From: Pezicula radicicola
Lineage: Eukaryota; Ascomycota; Leotiomycetes; Helotiales; Dermateaceae
Direction of reading: 5' to 3'
DNA length: 64,000 nucleotides
Assembly (NCBI GenBank): GCA_003008705.1
Contig: PDUO01000002.1
Location: forward strand, 2,126,898-2,190,897
The translations under genes and the position numbers were made by a program. Under the pieces are notes generated by a model. The model was not told the origin of the DNA, searched no databases, and worked only from the letters and a program-made list of their open reading frames with translations. Below are positions 1 through 11,719 of the stretch, piece after piece (within the stretch, counting starts at the first letter, position 1; the number at the start of each line of letters is the position of its first letter).

Positions 1-27
1 CCTACTGTTGCTGTTGCTGTTGCTGTC
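1..27. repeat. hexanucleotide microsatellite
   Basis: Short run of a GTTGCT-type hexamer at the very start of the window, upstream of the uracil phosphoribosyltransferase gene. It may begin before the window. No function is evident. Confidence 0.6.
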
Positions 28-224
28 GTGTGCCAGTTTCCCACCGAGTGACCGAGTCTACAGTAGTCAGTCATTCAATCCGAGCACCACAAAGTTCAAG
101 TGTGCAAGGTTTGATCAGACAACGACACCCCACCTATTGGACAACATTCAATCCAGTTCTTTCTATCTCTGTCCACATCCACACCTTATATACCATTTCA
201 CAAGCGTTCCTTGCAGTTGCAAAC

Positions 225-1130
<906 letters not shown>

Positions 1131-1403
1131 TGGAATGGCGTTTGGACCTTGAAACATTCATTCCATGGTAATGGTCAATGGATGCTGTCGGTCGCTCTTC
1201 TTGCGGTTTGGACAAGACGAAATATGTCTCTACCTAGCATTGGCTTTCAGTATGGCCTGAATTTCGCCTTCCATCGAAGAAATTCATATAGAGAATTTTT
1301 GAAAAACTGCGATTAAACATGCACATTGTTAAACCCCCCCCCCCAACGCCTGAATACCAGAAGCCCCTGCGCAGCCCAAAAATCCTGCCCCGCCAAATTT
1401 CAT

Positions 1404-1969
1404 CTAGTAATCATCTTCATCCGCAGCAATCCCATCGTCATTCTCATCATCGATGATGTCGTTATCCGAATCTCGCTCCCTCTCCCTATCACCAGCCCTA
1501 CCCATCTGGCGCGAAGGAGCATAGTCACCCCCCTCTCCAGTATTCTCCTTGGCCACAGAATCGCAAGCGTCCACCCAATCTGAATATACATCCACTGCAG
1601 CGGAGAGATCTGCGCAAGACTTCTTAGCCATATTCTGCACACGCGACATGGGGTACTAGGGATACCAACAGTTGACACTGCATTGAAATTTCTGGTCACA
1701 AACTTTGCATGAGAGCTGACCAACACCAGCCTTTTTGTCTAACTTGACGGTGACGGACTTTTCGTGATTGCAGAAGAGGCAAGGAAACACGGTTGCGAGA
1801 GGTTCGCTCTGCGGCGCATAATTAGCACTCCAGAGAACTTGTGCATCGTGGCCTAGGGGAATAGTACTTTTCTTGGGCCCTGGGGCTTCTTGGCGGCCTT
1901 TCGTTTGCCCTATAGTTATATGCATCAGTCTCTAATAAGTGAAAGTGAGGTAGAGGGTGCTATTACCAT
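1404..1969 (-). CDS. ELF1: transcription elongation factor Elf1 (zinc-ribbon)
   Basis: Small chromatin-associated elongation factor of RNA polymerase II. Spliced model on the minus strand: exons 1967-1969, 1868-1909, 1670-1808 and 1404-1609, giving 129 residues. The first coding exon is the ATG alone, followed by the basic MGKRKAAKKPQGPRK tail. The zinc ribbon shows two CxxC pairs (FPCLFCNHE and LSCKVCDQKF), followed by the family signature NYLSAAVDVYSDWVDACD. The C-terminus is an acidic tail ending in DEDDY. The third intron (1610-1669) needs an unusual GTTGGT donor, but only this choice restores the conserved NYLSAAV junction, so I trust it. The gene is convergent with the uracil phosphoribosyltransferase gene, whose stop is 273 bases away, and divergent from URC1. 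Confidence 0.93.
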
Positions 1970-2788
1970 GATTTCTGAGGATGTTATGTACCTTATGTGG
2001 AGGATGAGATTGAAATTTATGAGGCTATCGCTATCTGCGAAATCGCGCTTCAAAGGCGTCGCGAGCTCAGAGGATAAAAAAAGCGGATCCGTGCGTCTAC
2101 AAAGAAAGCTGGAAACACAGAATGTGCGCTTGCGGCGGCTGTATACGAATCAGGATAGCTGTTTGTGCTCCACTAGGATTTCCAAGTGAAGGGGGGCCCG
2201 GGGATGGTTCCCGCGGCACATACAGTACTGTTACTGGTACTGTACCTTAGGTATGTATTACTGTATTGGCATTGGCATTGGCGGGGCGATAAGATAGGAG
2301 CCTTGGACGCAAGGATATTGGGTGGTCGGTCTACTCCGGGCGACAGCGACGTGTGTACCTGTAGTGATGAAGTCAACTGCCAGAAGAAGCAAGCGTCTGC
2401 CTCCGTCCCGACCCAGCCTTTCCATCTCATGCAGGTCCCAACTCCAAGTCACCAGGCGAGGAAAGTAGTAGACTCGTAGCCTTCTCTCTGTCAGTTCGCT
2501 TTCACCTCCACTTCCACCTTCACCTTCACCTTTACATCGTGACATCTTGGTTGCTTTTCACCTCAAATTCACTACCTTCTACCAATTCCCTCCCTACCTA
2601 TTTGACTTTCCTCCCCAAGTCAACCTCCCATTCCTTGTTCAATCCATCTCTCCCACCTTTCTCACTCTCCCCCGCCCCAAATTTCAACACTTCAACACCT
2701 CAACACTTCAGCACTTCAGCACTTCAGCATTTCAACACACCCACCGAGATCTTAGTACTTCTCAAATCCAAGCTCTCGATTTCTCAAG
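1970..2788. other. divergent intergenic region ELF1/URC1
   Basis: Shared upstream region of the two divergent genes. It holds two copies of a GTACTGTAC-like motif (about 2221-2246) and, just before the URC1 start, a pyrimidine-rich leader (about 2505-2740) with repeated CTTCAACAC/CTTCAGCAC units near 2685-2735. No convincing gene is present. Confidence 0.6.
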
Positions 2789-5419
2789 ATGGCATCTACA
2801 CCGCCTGACCAAGCTATGGTCATGAAGGAGGTGCTTGAGGCATTAAAGACTCTCCAAATCAGCCAGGTACAGCTAGCTTCGCACGTTGACGCCATCTCCG
2901 GCCGAGTCAATATTTTGGCTGGTATCAAGGAGGTTAAAGACGCTGCCGAGTCAACTGTCACCGCCACATCCGTAAGCTCCTCTCTTCCATCATCAAGTGA
3001 ATTCGAGTAATCTCATCAACCCCGCAGTCCTTTGGGAAGGAAGAACAAACATCAAGTCACCACGATGGAGAGACTCATGACCACGCTGATCATGCCGTCC
3101 CCACTTCACCCACGCTGCCTTCAACCGAGATTCCACATGGCGTTGAAGTTATGCCCGTTCCTGCCTCTGAGGCTCGAAAGCCAAGTGCAACCTCACGTAT
3201 CATTCTGACGTAGGTACCCGTCCATTAATTGAAACAAACCTGGTCGATCAGAACTCATTGAACCCCTCAGAACGTACCCAGGTCAATCTGGAATCAACCC
3301 TTTACCTATGGACTGGGGTCACAAGGATTTTCAATTGAGAGGTCCAGTTGTTGTTTCCAGAAACCAGACCACCATTCGCAGACGTAATGGTATGTCTATC
3401 TCACTCTTTTACACGTATTTACTTACTGACAGGTTCCTAGCTATTGGAGGTATGCTATGTGTGTCTTGACCCGAGCTTGACTTGCTAAACAGTATCACAG
3501 CGCATGGGGGCTCGTACAGTATCTACTATGCTCTAGCCGTTGCTGTATGTGCATTCCCCCCTTCTATACGATGTTTCTACTGTATGCGGAAGGCGCTGAC
3601 ATATATCTTAAGAGCAATGAAATCAAGGCAGACCACAGGTATGAACCAACCCTGTTTTTCTTTCTGGCATGACATATCATCCTACATGGCTTTCTGTTGA
3701 AAGAGAACTCTTCTCGCTCCGCATTGAATTCTTCGACTCTGTGATAGCGTAATCTTGGTTGGTTTCGCTAGTCTTTAAATCTTCCGTCCTCAGTTTGCGG
3801 CTGGATTTAGCAACTTTGTAAACGAACGATAAGCTAACTTTTGGCCAGACCTGATTTCACAAACACTGAGCCAGCTGCCAACATTGGACCATTCCCTCAG
3901 TGGACTGATAAAAAGAAGATCGTCTCCATGGATCCTCTGGGTCATTTAGCTCCATGGCTTTTCAAAGATACCATTGAGAAGGAGAATGTCGATATTAGAC
4001 CAACAATTGCAATCACCCGAGCGCACATGAAGCTACCAGAGTTGGAGCAGAGTGTTCGAGAAGGTAGACTTGTTCCAGATGGAAAGATCTGCTTGAACGA
4101 TTCTGGCGAGCTTGCTGTAACTAAGTTTGCTGTTGAACCAGTAAGTCTAAGCAAGAGAAATTCTGGACCTTCGCTAAAACAAAGTCTAGGTTTGGTACCT
4201 TCCTGGAGTCGCTGAGAGATTTGGTATTGGTCGGTTTATCTTCACTGGTCTGTTGTGATTTGTACTGATAGCCTAGTAGATGAGGGTTCGCTGCGTAGAG
4301 CGTTGTTCGAGCACACTGGCGGTTCTTATCCGGAGTTAATCACACGAGGTGATATCAAAGTATTTCTGCCACCAATCGGTGGACTTACTGTCTACTGCTT
4401 TGGAGATCCCGCAAAGATGTCAGATGAGAAGGTTCGTTTGGCTCTGCGAGTTCATGATGAGGTAAGCATTTCTTCGCTGCTAACGGCTTATCAACCACTG
4501 ACTTGAATAGTGTAACGGAAGTGACGTGTTCGGCTCCGATATTTGTACGTGTCGTCCATACCTCATTTATGGTATCGAAGAAGCTGTAAAGGAGGCCCAG
4601 AAGGGTGGAAGTGGGGTTGTCATCTACTTTCGCAAAGAAGGTCGTGCTCTCGGAGAGGTCACAAAGGTAACATACTTTCTCAAGTTTCCGGGGATAGCAG
4701 ACATTATGAATTCTCCTACAATCCACAATGGTCTGGGCCAGCTAAAGTCTCTCTTCACTCATGCCCATACCCCACTTCCTCCACACACCCCCAATCCAAC
4801 GCAAATGCCATATCTTACCATATTCCCCCACTTTATATGTACTGATCCAATAGTTTAGTATCTTGTGTACAACGCTAGAAAGCGCGGAGCCGACCGTGCT
4901 TCCGAGTACTTCAAGCGAACGGAGAACATCGCGGGTGTCAAGGACATGCGTTTCCAGGCGTTGATGCCCGATATTCTACACTGGTTGGGAATCAAGAAGA
5001 TTGATCGCATGTTGAGTATGAGCAAGTGAGTGACCATCCTGAACATAATATATCGCCTTTCAAGTTCGAGATGCTTACCTCGCTATAGTATGAAACATGA
5101 TGCGATTGTCGGTCAAGGGTAAGTCATCGCTCCACACATAGAGTGGATAATCTGTTCACCGATTATAGAATTCCCATCCACGAGCGTGTCGAGCTTCCAG
5201 AATCTTGGATTCCGGCAGACTCTCGAGTCGAGATAGACGCCAAAATCACAGCCGGTATGAAACTTTCTTTGTTATTCTCTCATGTTTGATAGGGCTGACC
5301 CGCACGCAGGCTATTTTACCACCGGGCACAGAATGACCGAAGAGGAGCTGACTGCTGTGAAGGGACGTTCTTGGGAAGAGTTTGTCCCCCATTCCGGCAT
5401 TTGCGTTGGTCCATATTAA
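2789..5419 (+). CDS. URC1: URC1/Urg1-type GTP cyclohydrolase II-like protein (uracil catabolism)
   Basis: Member of the GTP cyclohydrolase II-like family needed for the fungal URC uracil-degradation pathway (Lachancea kluyveri URC1, fission yeast urg1). Spliced model of 14 exons: 2789-2971, 3028-3209, 3271-3389, 3441-3449, 3501-3544, 3613-3638, 3849-4140, 4190-4229, 4280-4461, 4511-4666, 4859-5025, 5089-5118, 5169-5254 and 5310-5419, giving 541 residues. Residues 1-100 look like a variable, partly helical leader. Conserved core starts at RIILTTYPGQSG and includes HGGSYSIYYALA. The zinc-type cluster HDECNGSDVFGSDICTC keeps three cysteines spaced as in cyclohydrolase II. The cyclohydrolase II catalytic loop RQEGRGIG is replaced by RKEGRALG. 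The C-terminus ends HSGICVGPY. Exon 4 is only 9 bases long. The family assignment is firm; the exact reaction in this pathway is not established by sequence. Confidence 0.93.
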
Positions 5420-6437
5420 CCGGTAGCAGCATCGATCATTGATCATGAGCCTAGAAGAGGACGGACCGACATGGGTAGGAGAACGGTGAGGTACCTGCAG
5501 CCGTGAGCCGTGCCCGATCCGGCTTCATCCGTCTTACCGCTCCCATTTCGATAGATGGTTTTAGTCTTTCGGTGTAAATCTTGCCGTGACTTGTCTCGCA
5601 CATAGCAGACCAGATAGAATAATAAAATTTGGCAAATGGGATGATCCTGTTTTCTCGTTGACTTGCGGACCCCATGGACATGCTAATGCGCTGTACCGGT
5701 GCTGGTGACACCTTTTGACGTTGACACGAGAATCAGTAGGTCTGTAGTGGTATCTCACTGCAGGCTGGGGTTGCCTCTAGGCCTCTAGAGTCGGGGCTTC
5801 GACTGCAAGAGAAGAATGATAGGTGTGAGGGGTCGGCGATTTAGGAAAATCAGCCAGCTAAAGCCAGCCCCAACACAGGCCGTGCAGAAGGCTCGTGTAG
5901 GCTAAAGCTCCCTTGTCGTCCCCAACCACTTACAGCCCACCACATCTGTTTAGCAAAAGACTGGAGCGAGCTCGACAGATGCACTCAAAGGCCGACATGT
6001 GGCAAGCCTGTTACGCTTGCTTAAGATGGGGTAGCAATTAGGTACTCGAGTGATGGGGTGCTCTGCTTTCCAGCAAAAAGCACGGCCTGACGCTTAGGTC
6101 CTTGCACTCCCCGAGCTCCCTCTTATACTGATCAGTGCCACTCAGTGGTTGCTCTTGTTCCTAGGAAAAAGCATAAATCAACTATAACTTCAAGGTTCAT
6201 CGCTGTCTTGAAGACGATTCCGCTCAACAGCTCTTCCTCTGTTACCCCCCAAGCATCAGCTCGCCGATCAGTTTCCTCTTGCCCTGACAACACCGTTGCT
6301 CTTTACCACTGGATTCAAGTGTACCGACTGTTTAATTATTTATTATTCTCCGAATCGTCAACGGCCTTGGAATTCACTTCTTCCTTCTGATCGCATCCTT
6401 GGATCAACCTCCACCATCTCCAAAATCACTGGTGGCC
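5420..6437. other. intergenic region, no gene seen
   Basis: Contains the 3' flank of URC1 and the presumed promoter and leader of the next small gene. Open frames here lack splice-compatible coding features. The last 300 bases are pyrimidine-rich, like other leaders in this window. Confidence 0.55.
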
Positions 6438-6898
6438 ATGTCTTCTTCGGGCAAATATTCCCAGTCTAGATCTAGAGGATCATCTCCATATGCCAAGGAT
6501 TCAACAACCCGTCGTCCTAAACTCATGAGAGCCGCTGCTACTGCTCCATCGCTCGCTACTTCAAATGCACTCCGAAAAGACCTCTCCAACCAGCAATCAA
6601 CGAGAGCAGCATCCATACTCAGTCGAGTTGCGTCCTACTCCACATCTCAACAAGTTTCACCAAACAGTTCATGCTCCAGCCCGTCGTCACACCGCACCCA
6701 GTCCATGACTGCCAGAAAGGAACCTCTTGTTATGACAAGCCATCAGTGTTAGTAAACTGTACCATTTGGAGTATTCAAGGCTAACGGAGAATCATAGCCG
6801 GGGGCTACTTTAGTTTCCCAAGTTTTGAGGACTTTCAGGATTTCCAGGAGGAGCAATTGAGGAGGGAGGAGCAAATCCACCGTGGCGAGAAGGGGTGA
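6438..6898 (+). CDS. small hypothetical protein with C-terminal YFSFPSFEDF motif
   Basis: Two-exon model: 6438-6747 and 6798-6898, giving 136 residues. The intron (6748-6797) has donor GTTAGT, a perfect GGCTAACGG branch site and a CATAG acceptor, which argues that this is a real gene. The first 100 residues are Ser/Thr/Arg-rich and probably disordered (MSSSGKYSQSRSRGSSPYAK onward). The second exon encodes SGGYFSFPSFEDFQDFQEEQ and a charged end RGEKG. I start at 6438, the first true ATG in frame, in good context. I do not recognise a named domain. A hydrophobic-aromatic YFSFPSF block after a disordered Ser-rich tail looks like a short interaction motif. No function is assigned. Confidence 0.6.
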
Positions 6899-7756
6899 GG
6901 GCATGTGTTGGGTGAACGAGCAACAGCAGGAGATCGAATAAACAAGATCGGCCATGAAGTAGTCGAGCCACAGCCATGACCCAACATGGGGAGGAAAAAG
7001 GACCACCTCAGTCGGCTTCTGACTACGCCATGATAAGAGGAGGATACCAAACAAGAAAAAGAAAAGGCTCCCATGATGATCTGGTGTCTTTCGAGTCCGG
7101 AACAACCAGGGCCAAGTAAGGGAGTTAAACTCAAAGGGTGATGTGAGGATGGCTGGCAACATGAGGATGAAAAGGTGGATTCTTTTAATCCGGGAAATAG
7201 ATAACGTAGAAAGCGTACATAGCATACCACTCGGTATAGACCAAATTTTTCTCGCATCCAAAGAGATTCCGCTGCCTGACCCCCTTGTTGTATTGTTAGT
7301 GCTTGAGTATGAAATCGTCAACTTGGTTCTGAGTAGAGTTCGATCCAAGGGTGCGACGAATATAACGAACAATAAAATAGCCTTTTTAAACAAAGGGTAT
7401 TGGGGAAAGGTACAGTACCTTATAAATAATATGAGTAGATAATAACTGTAGATAGTATATAGTACTAATAATACCTTTTATAGTAGAATTAATTGGATAC
7501 TATAGCTAAGGTACCTAGGTATACTGTACTGTACTGTACTGTACTGTACAAGAAGCCGTGGTGAATTATGTACAAAGTAAAGGCTGTGAAGCCGGGGTCG
7601 CCCCACTACTTCCCACTTCAGGCCTAGCACACGTGGGAGAACTAAAATTCGCGTAAGCGAGAGATATCGCACAGTGTCGAATTTTAATCCCGCCAAATCC
7701 AAGTCAACCCAATCGTTCAACCTCCAGCCCGCGAAGAAACAGAATTCATCGCAATC
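6899..7756. other. intergenic region upstream of RPS1
   Basis: Holds the 3' flank of the small hypothetical gene and the promoter of ribosomal protein S1. The middle part (7340-7510) is AT-rich. A GGTACAGTACC site lies near 7409-7419 and a CTGTA tandem repeat at 7524-7550. A long open frame on the minus strand here looks spurious. Confidence 0.55.
7524..7550. repeat. CTGTA pentanucleotide tandem repeat
   Basis: About five perfect copies of CTGTA, giving overlapping TACTGTAC strings, about 210 bases upstream of the RPS1 start codon. Similar single sites occur upstream of several other genes in this window. Confidence 0.85.
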
Positions 7757-8814
7757 ATGGCTGTCGGAAAGTGAGTCCATTCCCTCTCATATCCTGCGCT
7801 GTCCAATTGTCATCACCATCAGACCTGCAACTGCCTCGATCCAAGGCGAAATATGTGCCGAGTACACAAGGTCTGACAGAAGAACAGGAACAAGCGCCTT
7901 TCGAAAGGCAAGAAGGGTCTCAAGAAGAAGACGCAAGATCCTTTCATGCGCAAGGATTGGTACCAAGTCAAGGTATGGATTATGAGCAACGGGAAAATGC
8001 TGAACAAGCAGTTGACAAGAATCTCTAGGCACCTTCATCCTTTCAGATCAGAGAGTACGAAGTCCCATCACCAGCAATACATATTCGCGCAGCAGTCTAA
8101 CAAATCCAACAGTGTCGGAAAGACCCTCGTCAACAGAACCACCGGTCTCAAGAACGCCAACGATGCTTTGAAGGGAAGAATTTTCGAGGTTTCTTTGGCC
8201 GATTTGCAGAAGGATGAGGACCACGCTTTCCGCAAGGTTAAGCTACGTGTCGATGAGGTCCAGGGAAAGAACTGCTTAACCAACTTCCACGGTCTCGATT
8301 TCACCTCCGACAAGCTCCGCTCACTCGTCCGCAAGTGGCAAACCTTGATTGAGGCCAACATCACAGTCAAGACCACTGACGACTACCTCCTCCGCCTGTT
8401 CGCCATTGCTTTCACCAAGCGCCGTCCCAACCAGATTAAGAAGACTACTTATGCAGCTTCTTCTCAGATCAGAGCCATCCGCAAGAAGATGACCGAGATC
8501 ATCCAACGCGAGGCCTCAAGCTGCACACTTACCCAGCTCACAGCAAAGCTTATCCCCGAGGTTATCGGTCGTGAGATTGAGAAGGCGACCCAGGGCATCT
8601 ACCCTCTACAGAACGTACGTCTACGCCGGTTCCATGTGCGTGGAAAAGGTTGATTTTAACATCTTTCTAGGTTCACATCCGAAAGGTCAAGCTCCTGAAG
8701 GCACCAAAGTTCGACCTTGGCGCACTTCTTAACCTCCACGGCGAGTCAAACACAGATGAGCAGGGACAGAAGGTTGAGCGGGAGTTCAAGGAGAAGGTGT
8801 TGGATGAGGTGTAA
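7757..8814 (+). CDS. RPS1: 40S ribosomal protein S1 (eS1, S3Ae family)
   Basis: Component of the small cytosolic ribosomal subunit. Spliced model: exons 7757-7770, 7888-7972, 8029-8054, 8113-8614 and 8671-8814, giving 256 residues, the usual family length. It starts [19 protein letters not shown], then [29 protein letters not shown], the long conserved [12 protein letters not shown] block, [14 protein letters not shown], and ends [11 protein letters not shown]. The first coding exon is only 14 bases and the third 26 bases. Intron clustering at the 5' end is typical of fungal ribosomal protein genes and often contributes to expression control. The Rab18-like gene follows on the same strand. 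Confidence 0.97.
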
Positions 8815-9199
8815 ATGGTGATTATGTCTCTTTGGGGTTTGTGGATTGGTAAACATTTGCAAGTATTCGGGTCTCTTGCTTATGACTTTGGGACTATGGC
8901 GTGACTTGCATGAATCTTGTGGTCTGGCATAGGGCTTTCCAATGAATTCCAAAATATTTCAAAAAAGTTAAAAAGTTGATTTAAAGGTTCTTGATTCCAT
9001 GTGACGAGGGGGCTCTCCTGTTAGTCAAAGAATCACCGCAGTCTTGATTTTAGCGAGGCCAAGCCAAGCCTGGCGACTGACGTCGGTGATTGACTTTCTT
9101 TGTTCAAGACCCGCTGATCTAGGTTGCCTCTTTCAAAGCAACCACTTGACAAACGTCGACAAAAAAAAAACACCAAACCCACCAGAGACTTTCTTTACC
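8815..9199. other. intergenic region RPS1 to Rab18-like gene
   Basis: 3' untranslated region of RPS1 and promoter of the GTPase gene, with a short A-run just before the start. Nothing else seen. Confidence 0.5.
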
Positions 9200-9918
9200 A
9201 TGGCATCCGATGAGTCCCTCCCAACGCTGAAGATCTTAATGATCGGACCCTCTGGAGCTGGAAAATCCGCCCGTATGCGTTGCGCCAAGATGCTGCTGTC
9301 TTCCCTGCTAATGATATGAATTCTAGTACTGATACGATATTGCGACGATCAGTTCGACTCCGAATCTTCAACTGCGACCATAGGTGTAGATTTCAAGGTA
9401 CGCAAGCTGCTCTACACTTCCTCACAGACAAATCAAACTGACGGTCGCACCAGCTTAAGAAATTATCTGTACACGGAAAAGCATATCGCTTGAACCTCCT
9501 CGACACAGCAGGACAGGAACGCTTCCGCACTCTCTCAAACAGCTATTACCGCGGCGCGCATGGCGTCATACTAGTCTACGATATCTCAAGCAGAGAAAGC
9601 TTCCTTGCCATGGAAAGGTGGTTTGAAGAGGCAGAGTCGAACGCTATGCCTGGAGCTATTATGTACCTTATTGGAAGCAAGTTAGACAGAGCGGCAAATC
9701 GCACGGTTAAATATGAAGAAGGCGAGGCGCTGGCTAAGAGGCATGGAAGCCGGTTCTGTGAGGTCAGCTCAAAGACAAAGGAGAATGTGAGAAAGCCGTT
9801 CATTGAGATTGTGGATCAGATTTCGCAGAGTCCGGAGTTGTTGGCTTCTTCGTCGCGAAGAACTGGAACTGTAGCTGTAGGAGACACTGGCATTGCGGAC
9901 TCGGGGTGTGCTTGTTAG
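9200..9918 (+). CDS. Rab18-like small GTPase
   Basis: Prenylated Rab GTPase acting in vesicle or lipid-droplet/ER membrane traffic. Spliced model: exons 9200-9272, 9327-9397 and 9454-9918, giving 202 residues. The P-loop is GPSGAGKSA, switch I contains TIGVDFK, switch II DTAGQERFRTLSNSYYRGA, and the guanine-specificity motif is SKLD where NKxD is usual. SSK stands for SAK in G5. The C-terminus ends CAC, a double-geranylgeranylation CxC signal. TIGVDFK together with GVILVYDIS favours Rab18 over Ypt1/Sec4 types. The Asn-to-Ser change in the fourth motif may alter nucleotide affinity. Confidence 0.9.
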
Positions 9919-10031
9919 GTTTGGGGCCAGCGGTTTGCATTTGGACAGAGATCAAGACATGGCGGGGCGTTTGGAAATTGGGCATGGGCAATGATACCCT
10001 TTATTACATGAATTAGATTGTACATTTTCTT

Positions 10032-11098
10032 CTACTCTTTGGGTTTTAAGAACTCTACCACAGCTACGAAACATAATATTAGCGATGAACATTTATAAAT
10101 AATTTTTTGGAAAGAGTGACATACCGCTGCGAAAGGCCTCTGGTTTTTCAGAGATGACCCAATGTCCAGCATCTATATCCACAAGCTCAAATCTCGGAAA
10201 GAATTTTCCTATAATAGGAAGAGCCTCGTCCGGGATGTATGCACTCTTCGTACCACGCACAAAGAGTGCCGGTTTCTGAAAGCGTACCTCCTCCGGGTCT
10301 TTGTACGGGAAATCTCCAAGGTTGTCCAATGAAGCACCCAGTATATTCACAGGAACCCTAAACTTCTGTACCTTTTCTCCCGCGGGTCGAAATAAATTGG
10401 TGAGCAAAAACTGGCGTACGGGTAATGAATCCTCGACTTCCTGGAAGATCTGGTCTGCCTCCGACTGCTTCGTAATACCCGCAGCCTCAATCTTCTTCAT
10501 AGCCTGTACATATTGACCGAATTTGCTCCCTATGGACGCATCTATTGGCGCATTGTCTACTGATACTATATCCCTTAATAATTGTGGCGATCGGAGGGCG
10601 AGGGTCATTGCTGTCTTTGCTCCCATCGAGTGGCCGATCAATGTTGTATCTGTAAGATTGTGCTGCTCAATGAAGCCAGCTACGTCGTCTGCCAGAGCCA
10701 TGTAATCGTGTCTAGGATTGTGTGGAGAATCGCCATGATTTCGGAGGTCCTACAATTCAGTCAGAATCTACCTGACAGTGCATTCTACGCTTTCAACCCA
10801 CAATCGCATAGATTGTTCTGTTCAAATCCCGCGCAAGAGCTCTATTCAAGATTAGCATACTGAGCATTAGGTTTTGAGAAGTGATTTCTGCTCACTTACT
10901 AATGCTCCTATTGTTTTTCTTCGACCCAAAGAGACCATGAATGAAGATAACGGAGCCCTTTTTCGCATCTGATGTTTCTGTCCCTGGTTCATGGAGGTCG
11001 AAGGCTAATGGGAGCTTCTTCGAGGATGACGAGTATGTCCTCCGGATAAAGGTTTGACTACATCTTGGGATGAGGGATGCTACCGAACGAGGAGGCAT
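10032..11098 (-). CDS. mitochondrial alpha/beta hydrolase, ABHD11/Imo32 family
   Basis: Spliced minus-strand model: exons 10896-11098, 10802-10841, 10125-10749 and 10032-10063, giving 299 residues. The N-terminus MPPRSVASLIPRCSQTF is basic and hydroxylated without acidic residues, a good mitochondrial presequence. The oxyanion-side FIHGLFGSKKNNRSISKALA is followed by YAIDLRNHGDS and the nucleophile elbow GHSMGAK. The catalytic His sits in DAGHWVISEKPEAF. The order and sequence match ABHD11 (yeast Imo32/YGR031W), a serine hydrolase of the mitochondrial matrix. The last exon adds only ten codons (AVVEFLKPKE). Its 3' end faces the Rab gene, 113 bases away. Confidence 0.92.
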
Positions 11099-11719
11099 TC
11101 TTCTCTATTCTTCGTACCGGACACGAGCAACCTCGATACCGTATAATTAATTCGGATTATGGGTGTGAGGAAATAAAATAAATAGAGCTTCCAACTCAAC
11201 AGATACTTTATTTGTTTGCGCCGGATCGGCTCTAGGTTTTTCCACATAAAAACGACCCCCTGTCGAGGAAGTGAGGAGGGTCAGTAGACTATGGACCGTA
11301 GTCGGCCTGGAATTCTTCTACCTAGCGTTGAAGCTACAAATATGGTCATTATCTGTCACCAACGTTGTTTTTGTTGTATATGCTCGTACAATGACCAAGG
11401 CAATCACTTCTTTTGACTTGTTGATCTTAGCGACGGAGTGAGTGAGAATTCTAGTCTACGCTTAATTTGGATGGCAACGGTGAGTGTGTCAGGCGAAGGA
11501 ATATAGCACGCTAAGGAGGCAATAAATCACCAGCATTCAATAATAATACATAAATTGAGAATTATTATTTCTTGTCCAGATATACTACCTAGACTATTGT
11601 ATCTGCTACTTGAAGTTGCCTTGATAACGCCCCCCAGTATCCCAACCATGCCATTGGGACCAGTCTCCCATTGTACCAGCAAGACCCCCATCGCCCAAAG
11701 AAGCAGTAATATTCATCTC
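11099..11719. other. intergenic region between ABHD11-like and BUR1
   Basis: Promoter of the ABHD11-like gene and 3' flank of BUR1, both on the minus strand. It is AT-rich around 11525-11560. No gene seen. Confidence 0.5.

Noticed and set aside
6749..7393. 214-codon open frame on the minus strand, hydrophobic
   Set aside because: It overlaps the second exon of the small spliced gene on the opposite strand, shows no domain and has unusual composition (Leu/Ser runs from AT-rich pyrimidine tracts).
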